Under the pieces are notes generated by a model. It saw only the letters and a list, made by a program, of their open reading frames with translations, searched no databases and was not told the DNA's origin. 64,000 bases of DNA from SAR92 clade bacterium (lineage in GTDB: Bacteria; Pseudomonadota; Gammaproteobacteria; Pseudomonadales; Porticoccaceae), in the NCBI GenBank assembly GCA_004211905.1, contig SHBP01000009.1:1-64000 (forward strand). Reading direction: 5' to 3'. Shown here in pieces: positions 37,854-47,122 of this stretch. Position 1 is the stretch's first letter; each line of letters begins with the position of its first letter. The position numbers were made by a program, and so were the translations under genes.

Positions 37854-39968
37854 GTGCTTCAAGGGCTGACGGATAAACTCTCTTCATATCTTGATCCAAA
37901 AGAAGTGGATCGGGTGAAACGCGCTTATCACTTCTCTGAAAAATGCCACCATGGGCAGATGCGCCAGAGTGGCGACCCCTACATTACTCACCCACTAGCA
38001 GTTGCTAATATCCTAGCGGACCTCCATATGGATCACGAGAGCCTCATGGCAGCCCTGCTGCATGATGTTATCGAAGATACCGGCGTAAGCAAAGGGCAAA
38101 TAAGCCGTCGTTTTGGTCGCACTGTGGCTGATCTAGTTGATGGCGTCAGCAAGCTGGGCGAAATTGAGTCCGCATCAAGAGCTGAGCAACAAGCAGAAAG
38201 TTTTCAAAAAATGACCCTGGCGATGTCTCGCGATATCCGTGTTATGTTGGTTAAGCTGGCTGATCGGCTCCATAATATGCGCACCTTAGGTGTGCTTTCT
38301 CCAGAAAAACGTCGTCGTATCGCTCGCGAAACAATCGACATTTATGCCCCCATCGCTCAGCGACTGGGCATCAACGATATTCGTTTAGAATTTGAGGACT
38401 TGGGTTTTGCCGCGATGTATCCGTTGCGCCACCGCCGCTTGCGTGAGGCACTAAAAGCTTCACGCAAAAATCGGAAGGAAGTAGTTACTGAAATACACCA
38501 GTCAATAGAAATGCGGTTGGAAAGTGAAGCAATCAACGTTCTAGTTAAGGGACGCGAGAAGCATCTTTGGAGTATCTATTTAAAGATGCGAGAAAAGAAA
38601 AAATCCTTTCGCGATATTATGGACGTTTTTGCTTTTCGCTTGGTAGTAGATAATGTTGATGACTGCTATCGAGCACTGGGGATCGTGCACAATATTTATA
38701 AGCCAGTTCCAGGGGAATTTAAGGACTATATCGCCATTCCCAAAGCTAACGGTTATCAATCTCTGCATACGGTTTTGGTGGGTATGCATGGCGTTATCAT
38801 TGAGGTTCAAATTCGTACGAGAGAGATGGAGGCAATGGCTAATTTTGGAATTGCAGCGCACTGGGAATATAAATCAGGGCGCAACAATGTTGAGGTTAGC
38901 CAACGCAAAGCTGCAAGGTGGGTGCAAGGGCTTCTTGAAATGCAACAGCAAGCGGGTGATTCTCTAGAATTTCTTGAGCACGTAAAAGCTGACCTTTTCC
39001 CTGATGAAGTTTATGTGTTTACGCCGAAAGGAAAAATAGTTGAACTTCCAACCGGTGCTACACCCATCGATTTTGCTTACTCAGTACATACTGGTTTGGG
39101 TGATAGCTGCATCGCGTGTCATGTAGATGGCGAACTAAAGCCGCTATCAGAGCCATTACAAAGTGGTCAAAAAATCGAGATCATTAGCTCAGCCGGAGCT
39201 CAGCCCAATCCAAATTGGTTAAACTTTGTCGTCACAGCAAAGGCCCGCAGCGCTATTCGCCATTTCCTGAAAAACCAACAGCACGATGAATCTGTTGATC
39301 TGGGTAAACGCTTGCTCGACCAGGCACTGGGAAACTTAGGTTCCAGTTATGCCCAATTAAAAAAATCTGAAATTAAACGTCTACTTAAAGAAACAGGTGC
39401 ACCTACTTTTGAGTATGTTTTACAACAGATCGGCTTGGGCAATCGAGTACCTTTCGCAGTTGCCAACATTATGGTACTGCCAAGTAAGCGTAAAGTTTCA
39501 GATGATAAGAAAAACTCAAACCTGCCAGTGGTAATTGACACTTCAGAGGGGCTAATTGTCCAATATGGTCGGTGTTGCCATCCAATACCCGGAGATCCAA
39601 TACTAGGTCACATGTCACCCGGGAAAGGAATTGTTATTCACTTAGAGTCATGTCGCAATCTAAAGGAAATTCGTTTAAATCCCGAAAAGTGTATGCCGTT
39701 GGTTTGGTCATCTGTTGTGAAAGGTGAATTTGCGGTTGAATTAAAAGTAGAGTTCACGCCAGAACGAGGGTTTATTGCAGCCCTAGCGGCGAGAATGACC
39801 GAAGAAGATGCCACCATAGAACATATTAGTGTCACTGAAAAAGATGCTTTTACTAGTATTGTCGATGTCATTCTAACAGTAAGAGATCGTATTCATCTTG
39901 CAGATATTATGCGTAGGGCTCGCAGCTTAAAACCCGTACGTAGAATCTATCGAGTAAAAAATAAATAG
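37854..39968 (+). CDS. spoT: bifunctional (p)ppGpp synthase/hydrolase
   Basis: SpoT breaks down and weakly makes ppGpp. The 704-residue protein has the HD hydrolase domain (about 25-175; YITHPLAVA, LLHDVIEDTG, LADRLHNMRTL), the synthetase domain (about 235-345; GREKHLWSIYLKM, FKDYIAIPKANGYQSLHTVL), a TGS domain (about 385-445; VYVFTPKGKIVELP) and a C-terminal ACT domain. The start is GTG at 37854 with AGGAGG about 10 bases upstream. Both active domains look intact. Confidence 0.97.
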   Translation: MLQGLTDKLSSYLDPKEVDRVKRAYHFSEKCHHGQMRQSGDPYITHPLAVANILADLHMDHESLMAALLHDVIEDTGVSKGQISRRFGRTVADLVDGVSKLGEIESASRAEQQAESFQKMTLAMSRDIRVMLVKLADRLHNMRTLGVLSPEKRRRIARETIDIYAPIAQRLGINDIRLEFEDLGFAAMYPLRHRRLREALKASRKNRKEVVTEIHQSIEMRLESEAINVLVKGREKHLWSIYLKMREKKKSFRDIMDVFAFRLVVDNVDDCYRALGIVHNIYKPVPGEFKDYIAIPKANGYQSLHTVLVGMHGVIIEVQIRTREMEAMANFGIAAHWEYKSGRNNVEVSQRKAARWVQGLLEMQQQAGDSLEFLEHVKADLFPDEVYVFTPKGKIVELPTGATPIDFAYSVHTGLGDSCIACHVDGELKPLSEPLQSGQKIEIISSAGAQPNPNWLNFVVTAKARSAIRHFLKNQQHDESVDLGKRLLDQALGNLGSSYAQLKKSEIKRLLKETGAPTFEYVLQQIGLGNRVPFAVANIMVLPSKRKVSDDKKNSNLPVVIDTSEGLIVQYGRCCHPIPGDPILGHMSPGKGIVIHLESCRNLKEIRLNPEKCMPLVWSSVVKGEFAVELKVEFTPERGFIAALAARMTEEDATIEHISVTEKDAFTSIVDVILTVRDRIHLADIMRRARSLKPVRRIYRVKNK

Positions 39969-39992
39969 TACCAGCAATATAAGGAGAAAGTT

Positions 39993-40376
39993 GTGCCAAA
40001 TAGAGCATTTATACATACCGATAGCGCGCCTGCCGCCATCGGCACATATTCTCAAGCCGTCAAGGTCAATAATACAGTCTATCTTTCAGGCCAGATTCCT
40101 CTCGACCCGCAAACTATGGAACTGGTCAGTGATGATATCTCTGATCAAATCTCTCAAGTTTTTCGTAATTTATCCGCTGTTTGTAAGGCGTCAGGTGGGG
40201 ATTTAAGTAATATAGTGAAACTGAATATTTTTCTCACTGATCTTAGCCACTTCCCTATCGTCAATGAAACCATGGGCCAGTACTTTCATGAGCCCTATCC
40301 GGCAAGAGCTGCCATTGGTGTTCGCGCATTGCCCAAAGGTTCCCAAGTAGAGATGGATGGTATTTTAGTTATCTAG
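39993..40376 (+). CDS. ridA: RidA family reactive enamine/imine deaminase
   Basis: RidA hydrolyses 2-aminoacrylate and similar reactive imines made by PLP enzymes. The 127-residue protein has [20 protein letters not shown] (about 15-34), and the conserved Arg in [23 protein letters not shown]. The start is GTG at 39993 with AAGGAG 6 bases upstream. It follows spoT by 24 bases, the common order. Confidence 0.96.
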   Translation: MPNRAFIHTDSAPAAIGTYSQAVKVNNTVYLSGQIPLDPQTMELVSDDISDQISQVFRNLSAVCKASGGDLSNIVKLNIFLTDLSHFPIVNETMGQYFHEPYPARAAIGVRALPKGSQVEMDGILVI

Positions 40377-40717
40377 AATACTAACTCTCGCTCACTTTTT
40401 GAAAGATCCGTTTCGGCTACCAGAGGATCAGGCTGATCATTAAAGAGAGAATTCACTCTAGCCTATTGGGGAATATTTAGAATATAGTCATCTCTAATAA
40501 TGATTTCTGTGATCTGGTTTGCAGAATGGTGCGATCATTAAATCTAAATTACATTTTCGTCAAGCTTCATTTCAACTCCACTCTCAGCCTCATTTCCAAT
40601 GCTTCTAAGCCTATTAAGCTCGCTTTTATATCAAATCTGGTATGTGGTAGATAAATATTATTCATTACTATCATGTGCGTGCTCACTCTAAACTAACGCC
40701 ATACATAGAGGCGCGTA
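40377..40717. other. intergenic region after ridA
   Basis: This 341-base stretch shows no gene of a known family, no strong terminator and no tRNA. A 10-base direct repeat GATCATTAAA occurs at 40435 and 40533. A small open frame begins just after it. It may hold the promoter of that frame. Confidence 0.45.
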
Positions 40718-40846
40718 ATGTTATATCTTTTACTCTTTATAATGGTTTCGCTGAATGGTGTAGCAGTAACAGACATGGACCTTGCTAGACGCAAGCGACA
40801 AGCAAACCATAATATTATCAATGAGCTAATAAACACCGATCAATAA
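40718..40846 (+). CDS. possible 42-residue small membrane or secreted peptide
   Basis: An ATG at 40718 preceded by AGAGG (6 bases away) opens a 42-codon frame ending in TAA. The product has a hydrophobic start MLYLLLFIMVSLNGVAV followed by a strongly charged tail with ARRKRQANHN. This looks like a single-helix membrane peptide or a short signal peptide. It is not similar to anything I know. It ends 5 bases before the stop of the opposite-strand epimerase gene. Coding is unproven; length alone could arise by chance. Confidence 0.4.
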   Translation: MLYLLLFIMVSLNGVAVTDMDLARRKRQANHNIINELINTDQ

Positions 40847-40851
40847 ACTAT

Positions 40852-41709
40852 TTAATGAGAAATCTTATCCGATAGGTTTTTTAGTATTGACGTGTATCCT
40901 TCTCTATAGGAGGGGTATTGGAGTTGATAGCCAGTTTGAAGTAACCTTTTATTGGTGTAGCGCCGAGTTCCGGTACGGGATGAGCTTATCTCTTCAGTCA
41001 AGACAACGTTTAACTTCCCAGCTAACCACTTGCGCACGTCATGTTGTGCCGCGGGCTCACAATCAGTTCCTAAGTAGAGCTTTTCCAGTTTTTGTCCATA
41101 TAAGTATCGATTGACTAAATGAGCCAGAAAACCGGCACAATCGTCACTATGAATACGATTACTCCACTGTTTGGGTTGGGCGGGCCTACCTATACCATTC
41201 TTAACACTGCTCAATAAAGCGAGACGCCCAGGACCATAAATCCCTGAGAAGCGCACGATCGTCAGATCACCGGATATTGCTGTCATGATATCTTCTGCTT
41301 TTTTCAGCGCACGTGCAGAAAAACTCACAGGGTTAGCAGTCGAGTTTTCATCAACCCATGAATTTGTACCTTCACCATAGACGCTTGTACTTGATACCCA
41401 TATGACTAACTTAGGCTGATATTCCGCGTTATTAATTGAACTGACAAGTGCAGCTGCGGTATCCACATAAGCTTTTTGATAGGCCTGCTCAGTGCGCGCC
41501 TCTGGGGTCAATGTAGCAATCACTACATCGAACTCCCGAGAGAAAATACCCGCTAATTCCTTACCATTGGTAAGGTCTCCCTTTAGGGGGGTTATGGAAC
41601 TCGGCAGAAATTGAGGATTGCGCTTTAACCCAAAGCATTTATGCTCTTTAGCCAGTCTCGCTGCGACTCTTTGTCCTATATCTCCACATCCGGCTAACAA
41701 TATTTTCAA
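40852..41709 (-). CDS. NAD(P)-binding epimerase/dehydratase-like protein (YeeZ type)
   Basis: The 285-residue protein starts MKILLAGCGDIGQRVAARLA, a Rossmann GxxGxxG fingerprint, and has the extended SDR features VSSTSVYGEGTNSWVDENS (about 105-123) and VRFSGIYGPGRLALL. YeeZ-like proteins are extended short-chain dehydrogenase-like proteins without an established substrate. The Tyr of the Tyr-x-x-x-Lys catalytic pair is replaced by a Ser-Ala-rich segment (SFSARALKKAE), so activity is uncertain. It is divergent from oxyR, about 60 bases apart. Confidence 0.82.
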   Translation of the reverse strand: MKILLAGCGDIGQRVAARLAKEHKCFGLKRNPQFLPSSITPLKGDLTNGKELAGIFSREFDVVIATLTPEARTEQAYQKAYVDTAAALVSSINNAEYQPKLVIWVSSTSVYGEGTNSWVDENSTANPVSFSARALKKAEDIMTAISGDLTIVRFSGIYGPGRLALLSSVKNGIGRPAQPKQWSNRIHSDDCAGFLAHLVNRYLYGQKLEKLYLGTDCEPAAQHDVRKWLAGKLNVVLTEEISSSRTGTRRYTNKRLLQTGYQLQYPSYREGYTSILKNLSDKISH

Positions 41710-41770
41710 TTAAAATACTCTCTGCGATTAAAATTAGCTATTATAGGTATTCTACCATTAAGAGATAGCC

Positions 41771-42694
41771 ATGACGTTAACTGAACTTCGCTATATTGTA
41801 ACACTCGCACAATGTAACCATTTCGGGCAGGCCGCTGATCGCTGTAATGTGACCCAGCCAACTCTGAGTATAGCGGTTAAGAAACTTGAAGGTGAGCTTG
41901 GTGTCAATATTTTTGAACGGTCAAAAAACAACGTTCAGCTAACGCCAATTGGACAGCAAATAGTTGACCAGTCGCGACGTGTGCTAGAAGAGGCCTCTGC
42001 AATTAAAGACATCGCCAAGTCTGGCATGAATCAACTCAATACACCGCTTCATGTTGGGGCGATCTTCACTATTGGACCTTATTTGTTCCCCCATTTTATC
42101 CCGCCATTGCAAAAATCCACACCCAATATGCCTCTGGTTATTGAGGAGAGCTATACCAGCACCTTGCGCAAGCGTCTGAAAAGCGGGGAAATTGATGTGA
42201 TTCTAATCTCTTTGCCATTTAGCGAACCAGATATTGTAGTTCAGCCGCTCTATGATGAATCCTTTGTCTTGTTGATCCCAAAACATCATCCTCTGGCTAC
42301 GAAAAAAGAGATCGAACAGGCAGATCTAGACAATGAGAATGTCCTTATGATGGGAGAAGGGCATTGCTTTAGGGACCAAGTCATCGAGGCTCTCCCCAAC
42401 ATCAATCGTCATGATAGCCCCCAAGCATCCATTAGAACCAAGGCCGAGGGGAGCTCGATAGAAACTCTATGTCATATGGTGGCTTCTGGGTTAGGCATAA
42501 CAGTATTACCGGAATCTGCGGCTATTGGGGCAAAGGAAAGAAATGATGCCCTAGAGATAAAACCCTTTGCTGGCATTTCGCCATCTCGTACGACAGCACT
42601 GGCCTGGCGTAATAGTTTCCCACGACATAAAGCCGTTGACGCATTGCGTAACGCCATCCTCTCCAGCACGCTGAACGGAACGACCAAAAGCTAA
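41771..42694 (+). CDS. oxyR: OxyR-type hydrogen peroxide sensor, resolving cysteine absent
   Basis: The 307-residue LysR-family protein has the helix-turn-helix NHFGQAADRCNVTQPTLS (about 16-33) and an effector domain matching OxyR. The peroxidatic Cys is at 199 in GEGHCFRDQV, with Thr100, Thr129 and His198 also where OxyR has them. At 208, the resolving Cys of E. coli and Pseudomonas OxyR, this protein has Leu (DQVIEALPN); Cys234 in ETLCHMV is an extra Cys nearby. It shares one base with recG (TAATG), the standard oxyR-recG order. It may still sense peroxide through Cys199 alone or with Cys234. Confidence 0.88.
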   Translation: MTLTELRYIVTLAQCNHFGQAADRCNVTQPTLSIAVKKLEGELGVNIFERSKNNVQLTPIGQQIVDQSRRVLEEASAIKDIAKSGMNQLNTPLHVGAIFTIGPYLFPHFIPPLQKSTPNMPLVIEESYTSTLRKRLKSGEIDVILISLPFSEPDIVVQPLYDESFVLLIPKHHPLATKKEIEQADLDNENVLMMGEGHCFRDQVIEALPNINRHDSPQASIRTKAEGSSIETLCHMVASGLGITVLPESAAIGAKERNDALEIKPFAGISPSRTTALAWRNSFPRHKAVDALRNAILSSTLNGTTKS

Positions 42695-44808
42695 TGACTA
42701 CTTTAGGGCTGCATAGAGTCGGTGTCGAAAGCTTACGGGGAGTCGGTCCACAGCTAGCTGTTAAATTGAAAAAGTTAGGTCTTTATAGCCTTCAAGATCT
42801 ACTTTTTCATTTGCCATTGCGCTACATCGATAGAACACAGATAACTCCAATAGGAGGCGTACAACCACAGTCTGAGGTGGTTATTGAAGGCGAAATACGT
42901 GCTAGCGACGTAGTCTTTGGCCGCAGGCGTAGCTTAGTTTGTCGTCTCCAAGATAATAGCGGGACGACTACATTAAGATTTTTTCACTTTAGTCGAGCAC
43001 AACAAGAACGATTGAAAGCAGGCACCCTGATCAGATGTTTTGGCGAGGCTCGGCGAGGAAAATCTGGCATCGAATTCTATCATCCTGAATATCAGCACCT
43101 TGATAAAGATCGTCCAAAATCACTAGATGACACCCTCACTCCTATATATCCCGCCACTGAGGGGGTAACTCAAACTCGTATTAGGGACCTTTGCTCACAA
43201 GCTCTAAAGAAGCTAGATAATCAATCTATTGACGAACTGCTACCTCCTCTTCCGGAAAGCGGCCTATCCCATCAATTGTCTTTCTCCTTAGTCTCTGCCC
43301 TGAAACTTCTGCACAACCCACCCCCTGGTACCGCCCTAAACTTGCTGGCTTGTGGGGAACATCCCGCCCAACAGCGTCTAGCTGCAGAAGAGTTAGTAGC
43401 TCATAATCTAAGCTTGTTGCGCCTAAGGCAAAGAATTCAACAGCAAAAGGCCCCCGTTCTTAGTGAAGATGTGACAGCTAAAAATGCTTTATTGGAACAA
43501 CTGGGCTTTACCCTTACCTCAGCTCAAAATAAAGTTGCCTCAGAAATAAGTGCAGACATCGCATCCTCTGTGCCTATGCTCCGTCTTGTACAGGGTGATG
43601 TGGGTTCTGGAAAAACCGTTGTCGCTGCTATGGCTGCCGTGCAGGCTATCGCTAATGGATCCCAAGTGGCGTTGATGGCGCCTACCGAAATACTTGCTGA
43701 ACAACATAGAATAAACTTTGAGAAATGGTTTAAGCCTTTGGGTATTAGAATCGCGTGGTTAACTGGAAAGATAAAAGGTAAGGCAAGAGAGGCTCAGTTG
43801 TCTGCTATTGACGATGGCAGTGCCAAGATGATCATTGGAACCCATGCCTTATTCCAAGAAACCGTTTTGTTTAATAATCTCGGGCTGAGTATTATTGATG
43901 AACAACATCGCTTTGGTGTGCATCAAAGGCTTGCTCTTCGACAAAAGGGCTTTGATCCAAATTCGATATTAAGTGGGCATGGTTCAGCACCTCACCAACT
44001 CATTATGACGGCAACGCCAATACCTCGAACCCTAGCAATGAGTGCCTATGCGGACCTTGATTGCTCTGTAATTGATGAATTACCCCCTGGCCGCAAGCCT
44101 GTCGATACGTTGGTACTGAGTACCATCAGGCGAAATGACATCATCGAAAGGGTTCGTGCTTCCTGTCTAGAGGGCAGACAAGCATACTGGGTTTGTACTC
44201 TTATCGAAGAATCAGATGTATTAGAGGCCCAAGCTGCTGAAGTCACTGCTAACGAACTGAAATTACTGCTTCCCGAGCTTTCTATTGGTTTAATCCATGG
44301 GCGTTTAAAGCCAAAAAATAAACTTGAGATTATGGAGGCTTTTAAAAACGGCGCTATTAATCTTTTGGTGGCCACAACCGTTATTGAGGTCGGCGTAGAT
44401 GTTCCCAATGCAAGCTTGATGATTATCGAAAATTCTGAACGTTTGGGCCTATCTCAACTGCATCAGTTGCGTGGACGGATAGGCCGAGGATCACAAGCAA
44501 GTCACTGTGTTTTACTCTACAGCCCACCAATATCTGGAAATGGCAATGCTCGCCTTAAAATAATGCGAGAAACTACCGATGGTTTTAAAATTGCCGAAAA
44601 AGATCTTGAATTGAGAGGCCCCGGTGAGGTGTTAGGTACTCGCCAAACTGGCGATATGCAATTACATATTGCAGATCTACAGCGAGATAGTCATATGCTT
44701 ACTGATATCAAACTCATTGCTGAGTACGTTCTAATCAATCATCCTGACAATGTTGACGGCTTAATCCGTCGCTGGTTAGGCCACAGCGAGAAATACGCCC
44801 AGGCATAA
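42694..44808 (+). CDS. recG: ATP-dependent DNA helicase RecG
   Basis: RecG reverses stalled forks and branch-migrates Holliday junctions. The 704-residue protein has an N-terminal wedge/OB domain (about 60-150; RTQITPIGGVQPQSEVV), Walker A QGDVGSGKTVVAA (about 303), the DEQH box IIDEQHRFGV (about 405) and C-terminal helicase motifs LVATTVIEVGVDVP and QLHQLRGRIGRG. Length is that of E. coli RecG. It is coupled to oxyR by a one-base overlap. Confidence 0.97.
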   Translation: MTTLGLHRVGVESLRGVGPQLAVKLKKLGLYSLQDLLFHLPLRYIDRTQITPIGGVQPQSEVVIEGEIRASDVVFGRRRSLVCRLQDNSGTTTLRFFHFSRAQQERLKAGTLIRCFGEARRGKSGIEFYHPEYQHLDKDRPKSLDDTLTPIYPATEGVTQTRIRDLCSQALKKLDNQSIDELLPPLPESGLSHQLSFSLVSALKLLHNPPPGTALNLLACGEHPAQQRLAAEELVAHNLSLLRLRQRIQQQKAPVLSEDVTAKNALLEQLGFTLTSAQNKVASEISADIASSVPMLRLVQGDVGSGKTVVAAMAAVQAIANGSQVALMAPTEILAEQHRINFEKWFKPLGIRIAWLTGKIKGKAREAQLSAIDDGSAKMIIGTHALFQETVLFNNLGLSIIDEQHRFGVHQRLALRQKGFDPNSILSGHGSAPHQLIMTATPIPRTLAMSAYADLDCSVIDELPPGRKPVDTLVLSTIRRNDIIERVRASCLEGRQAYWVCTLIEESDVLEAQAAEVTANELKLLLPELSIGLIHGRLKPKNKLEIMEAFKNGAINLLVATTVIEVGVDVPNASLMIIENSERLGLSQLHQLRGRIGRGSQASHCVLLYSPPISGNGNARLKIMRETTDGFKIAEKDLELRGPGEVLGTRQTGDMQLHIADLQRDSHMLTDIKLIAEYVLINHPDNVDGLIRRWLGHSEKYAQA

Positions 44809-44882
44809 AAACAGCTCGCTCGGTATAAAATCATTTCATTTTTATGGCAACCTGTTATATTGCAAAAAACTGGAGGCACAGC

Positions 44883-45563
44883 ATGGACTTTAGTAATTCG
44901 ATCTCAAATCTGTTTGGAAAGTCACCGATCAAACCCCTGCAAGAACATATGGCTTTGGTGGTAACCTGCGCTTCCCATCTAGAGCCTTTTTTTGAAGCTG
45001 TTATTGCTAACAAGTGGTCCGAGGCCGGTGGTATCTTCGATACAATTACTGACGATGAAAATCAGGCTGATGATCTTAAGAAACAATTCCGCTTAAACAT
45101 GCCCAAGAGCTTATTTATGCCCGTCTCGCGAGGGGACTTGCTTGGCATTTTGGCCCAGCAAGACAATATTGCTAATACTGCTAAAGATGTTTGTGGCATC
45201 GTATTAGGCCGCCAAATGGATATCCCGTCTTCACTGCAAGCTGACTTTATTGCCTACGTAAAGAGTGCAATTGAAACCTGCGAAAAGGCACGCAAAGCAA
45301 TCGATGAGCTCGATGAGCTCCTTGAAACCGGGTTTACTGGCCAAGAGGTTAAATTCGTTAAAAAGCTCATACGCGATTTAGATGCCCAAGAACAAAAAGT
45401 CGACAAACGAGAACGCAAGTTACGTCATCGTTTGTTTAAGATGGAAGAAGACATTCCACCAGTTCACGTTATGTTTCTCTACAACGTCATTGATAATATT
45501 GGCGCTATAGCAGATACGGCTGAGCAGGTGGGTAATCAGCTTGAACTTCTATTAGCAAAGTAA
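44883..45563 (+). CDS. DUF47 (PhoU-like) phosphate transport regulator
   Basis: The 226-residue protein is helical, has PhoU-like repeats (MALVVTCASHLEPFFEAV and EKARKAIDELDELLETG), and begins MDFSNSISNLFGKSPIKPLQEHM, the usual DUF47 start. GGAGG precedes the ATG at 44883, so the in-frame ATG at 44844 is not used. These proteins pair with Pit transporters and regulate them. The pit gene follows after 21 bases. Confidence 0.9.
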   Translation: MDFSNSISNLFGKSPIKPLQEHMALVVTCASHLEPFFEAVIANKWSEAGGIFDTITDDENQADDLKKQFRLNMPKSLFMPVSRGDLLGILAQQDNIANTAKDVCGIVLGRQMDIPSSLQADFIAYVKSAIETCEKARKAIDELDELLETGFTGQEVKFVKKLIRDLDAQEQKVDKRERKLRHRLFKMEEDIPPVHVMFLYNVIDNIGAIADTAEQVGNQLELLLAK

Positions 45564-45584
45564 TTTTTTAAGAGAACGATTGCC

Positions 45585-46862
45585 ATGGAATTATTCACCG
45601 AATACGGAACAATATTAATTATCCTTGCGGGCGCCTTTGGCTTTTTTATGGCCTGGGGCGTTGGCGCCAATGATGTTGCCAATGCCATGGGTACTTCCGT
45701 TGGCTCTAAAGCGCTAACCATTAAGCAGGCTATTTTAATTGCCATGGTTTTTGAATTTGCAGGTGCCTATCTAGCAGGAGGAGAAGTCACTTCAACCATT
45801 CGTAAAGGTATTGTTGACTCTGACGTTTTTATCGATTCGCCAGACCTCCTCGTTTTCGGCATGCTTTCTGCTCTGCTTGCTGCGGGTACTTGGCTTATGG
45901 TGGCTAGCTTTATGGGTTGGCCGGTATCAACAACGCATTCGATTGTTGGTGCAATCGTTGGCTTTGCTGCTGTTGGTGTATCTACCGATGCGGTTAATTG
46001 GGGTAAGGTTAGTACGATTGTTGCTAGTTGGGTTGTATCACCCGTAATTGCTGGAACTATCTCCTTTGCTATTTTTCGTAGTGTTCAAAATCTTATCTTG
46101 ATTCAGGACAATCCTTTTGAACGTGCCAAAAAATATGCTCCTATGTATATGTTTGCTGTTGGTTTCCTAATGGCAATGGTAACCATTCTTAAAGGGCTGA
46201 AGCACGTATTTAAAGATTTTGGTGTCTCACTGACTTTTGGTGAATCAATAGTATGGGCAATGATGTTTGGTATTTTAGTCGCTATCATTGGTACCTTTTT
46301 ACTGTCTCGAGTCAAACGCAATGAAGAGCTAGAAGTCGGTAATCGGTTCGCTAATGTTGAGCGTGTATTTGCAGTCCTAATGGTATTCACTGCTTGTAGT
46401 ATGGCATTTGCCCATGGATCTAACGATGTTGCTAATGCTGTGGGCCCTTTGGCGGCAGTAGTCAATGTGGTTAGCTCTGGTGGTGATATAGCCGCTAAAA
46501 GCTCAATGCCCAGTTGGATTCTGCTTCTAGGCGGTGCAGGAATCGTAGTTGGTTTAGCAACCTATGGCTTTAAAGTCATGGGTACGATTGGCCGCAAAAT
46601 TACCGAACTGACCCCCAGCCGAGGTTTTGCAGCTGAATTAGGTGCGGCAGCAACGGTAGTGTTTGCTTCAGGAACAGGCTTGCCAATCTCCACAACTCAT
46701 ACTTTAGTAGGGGCCGTACTCGGTGTTGGACTAGCTCGTGGTATTGGCGCACTCAATTTACGGATGATTGGATCAATCTTTTTGTCCTGGGTAGTCACCT
46801 TGCCTGCTGGTGCCGGGTTGGCAATCTTGTTTTTCTTCTTCTTTAAAGGTGTTTTCGGCTAA
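45585..46862 (+). CDS. pit: low-affinity inorganic phosphate transporter, Pit family
   Basis: The 425-residue membrane protein has about ten membrane helices and the two inverted Pit signatures GANDVANAMGTSVGSKAL (near 27-44) and AHGSNDVANAVGPLAA (near 275-290). Pit moves metal-phosphate complexes with protons. With the DUF47 gene it forms a two-gene phosphate module. A bidirectional hairpin terminator follows. Confidence 0.95.
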   Translation: MELFTEYGTILIILAGAFGFFMAWGVGANDVANAMGTSVGSKALTIKQAILIAMVFEFAGAYLAGGEVTSTIRKGIVDSDVFIDSPDLLVFGMLSALLAAGTWLMVASFMGWPVSTTHSIVGAIVGFAAVGVSTDAVNWGKVSTIVASWVVSPVIAGTISFAIFRSVQNLILIQDNPFERAKKYAPMYMFAVGFLMAMVTILKGLKHVFKDFGVSLTFGESIVWAMMFGILVAIIGTFLLSRVKRNEELEVGNRFANVERVFAVLMVFTACSMAFAHGSNDVANAVGPLAAVVNVVSSGGDIAAKSSMPSWILLLGGAGIVVGLATYGFKVMGTIGRKITELTPSRGFAAELGAAATVVFASGTGLPISTTHTLVGAVLGVGLARGIGALNLRMIGSIFLSWVVTLPAGAGLAILFFFFFKGVFG

Positions 46863-46869
46863 AAAATAC

Positions 46870-46906
46870 TAGGGCTCTTAATACTTAATTAAGCCCTACT
46901 GGTTTT
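46870..46906. terminator. bidirectional terminator between pit and small membrane protein
   Basis: The stem TAGGGC/GCCCTA, a 2-base bulge and TTAAT/ATTAA around a 5-base loop is flanked by an A-run on the left (U-tract for leftward RNA) and GGTTTTCT on the right. It separates convergent genes. Confidence 0.7.
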
Positions 46907-46928
46907 CTAAAAGTTCAAAGCTTCCAAT

Positions 46929-47111
46929 CTAATGACTATTATTTCTAGTTTTATTGGGCTTTGATAGAAACACAAAAGGGATCGCCAAAGGTCCAAATAA
47001 AACACCCATCCAGATCCAGAATCGAGCGTCCGCACGACGCTCTTTAGCGATGGTATAACAGACATAAGCACTCGCTAAAGTCGCTAAAAACAAAAGTAAA
47101 ATTAAAGGCAT
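46929..47111 (-). CDS. small two-helix membrane protein, unknown
   Basis: The 60-residue product has two hydrophobic helices (about 2-20 and 31-50) joined by a basic loop KERRADARFW, with FGPLAIPFVFLSKP at the C-terminal end. Similar small hydrophobic proteins occur in marine gammaproteobacteria but I know no function. It lies 11 bases after the PqqB-like hydrolase gene on the same strand and may be co-transcribed. Confidence 0.62.
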   Translation of the reverse strand: MPLILLLFLATLASAYVCYTIAKERRADARFWIWMGVLFGPLAIPFVFLSKPNKTRNNSH

Positions 47112-47122
47112 ATCGAAGTTTC

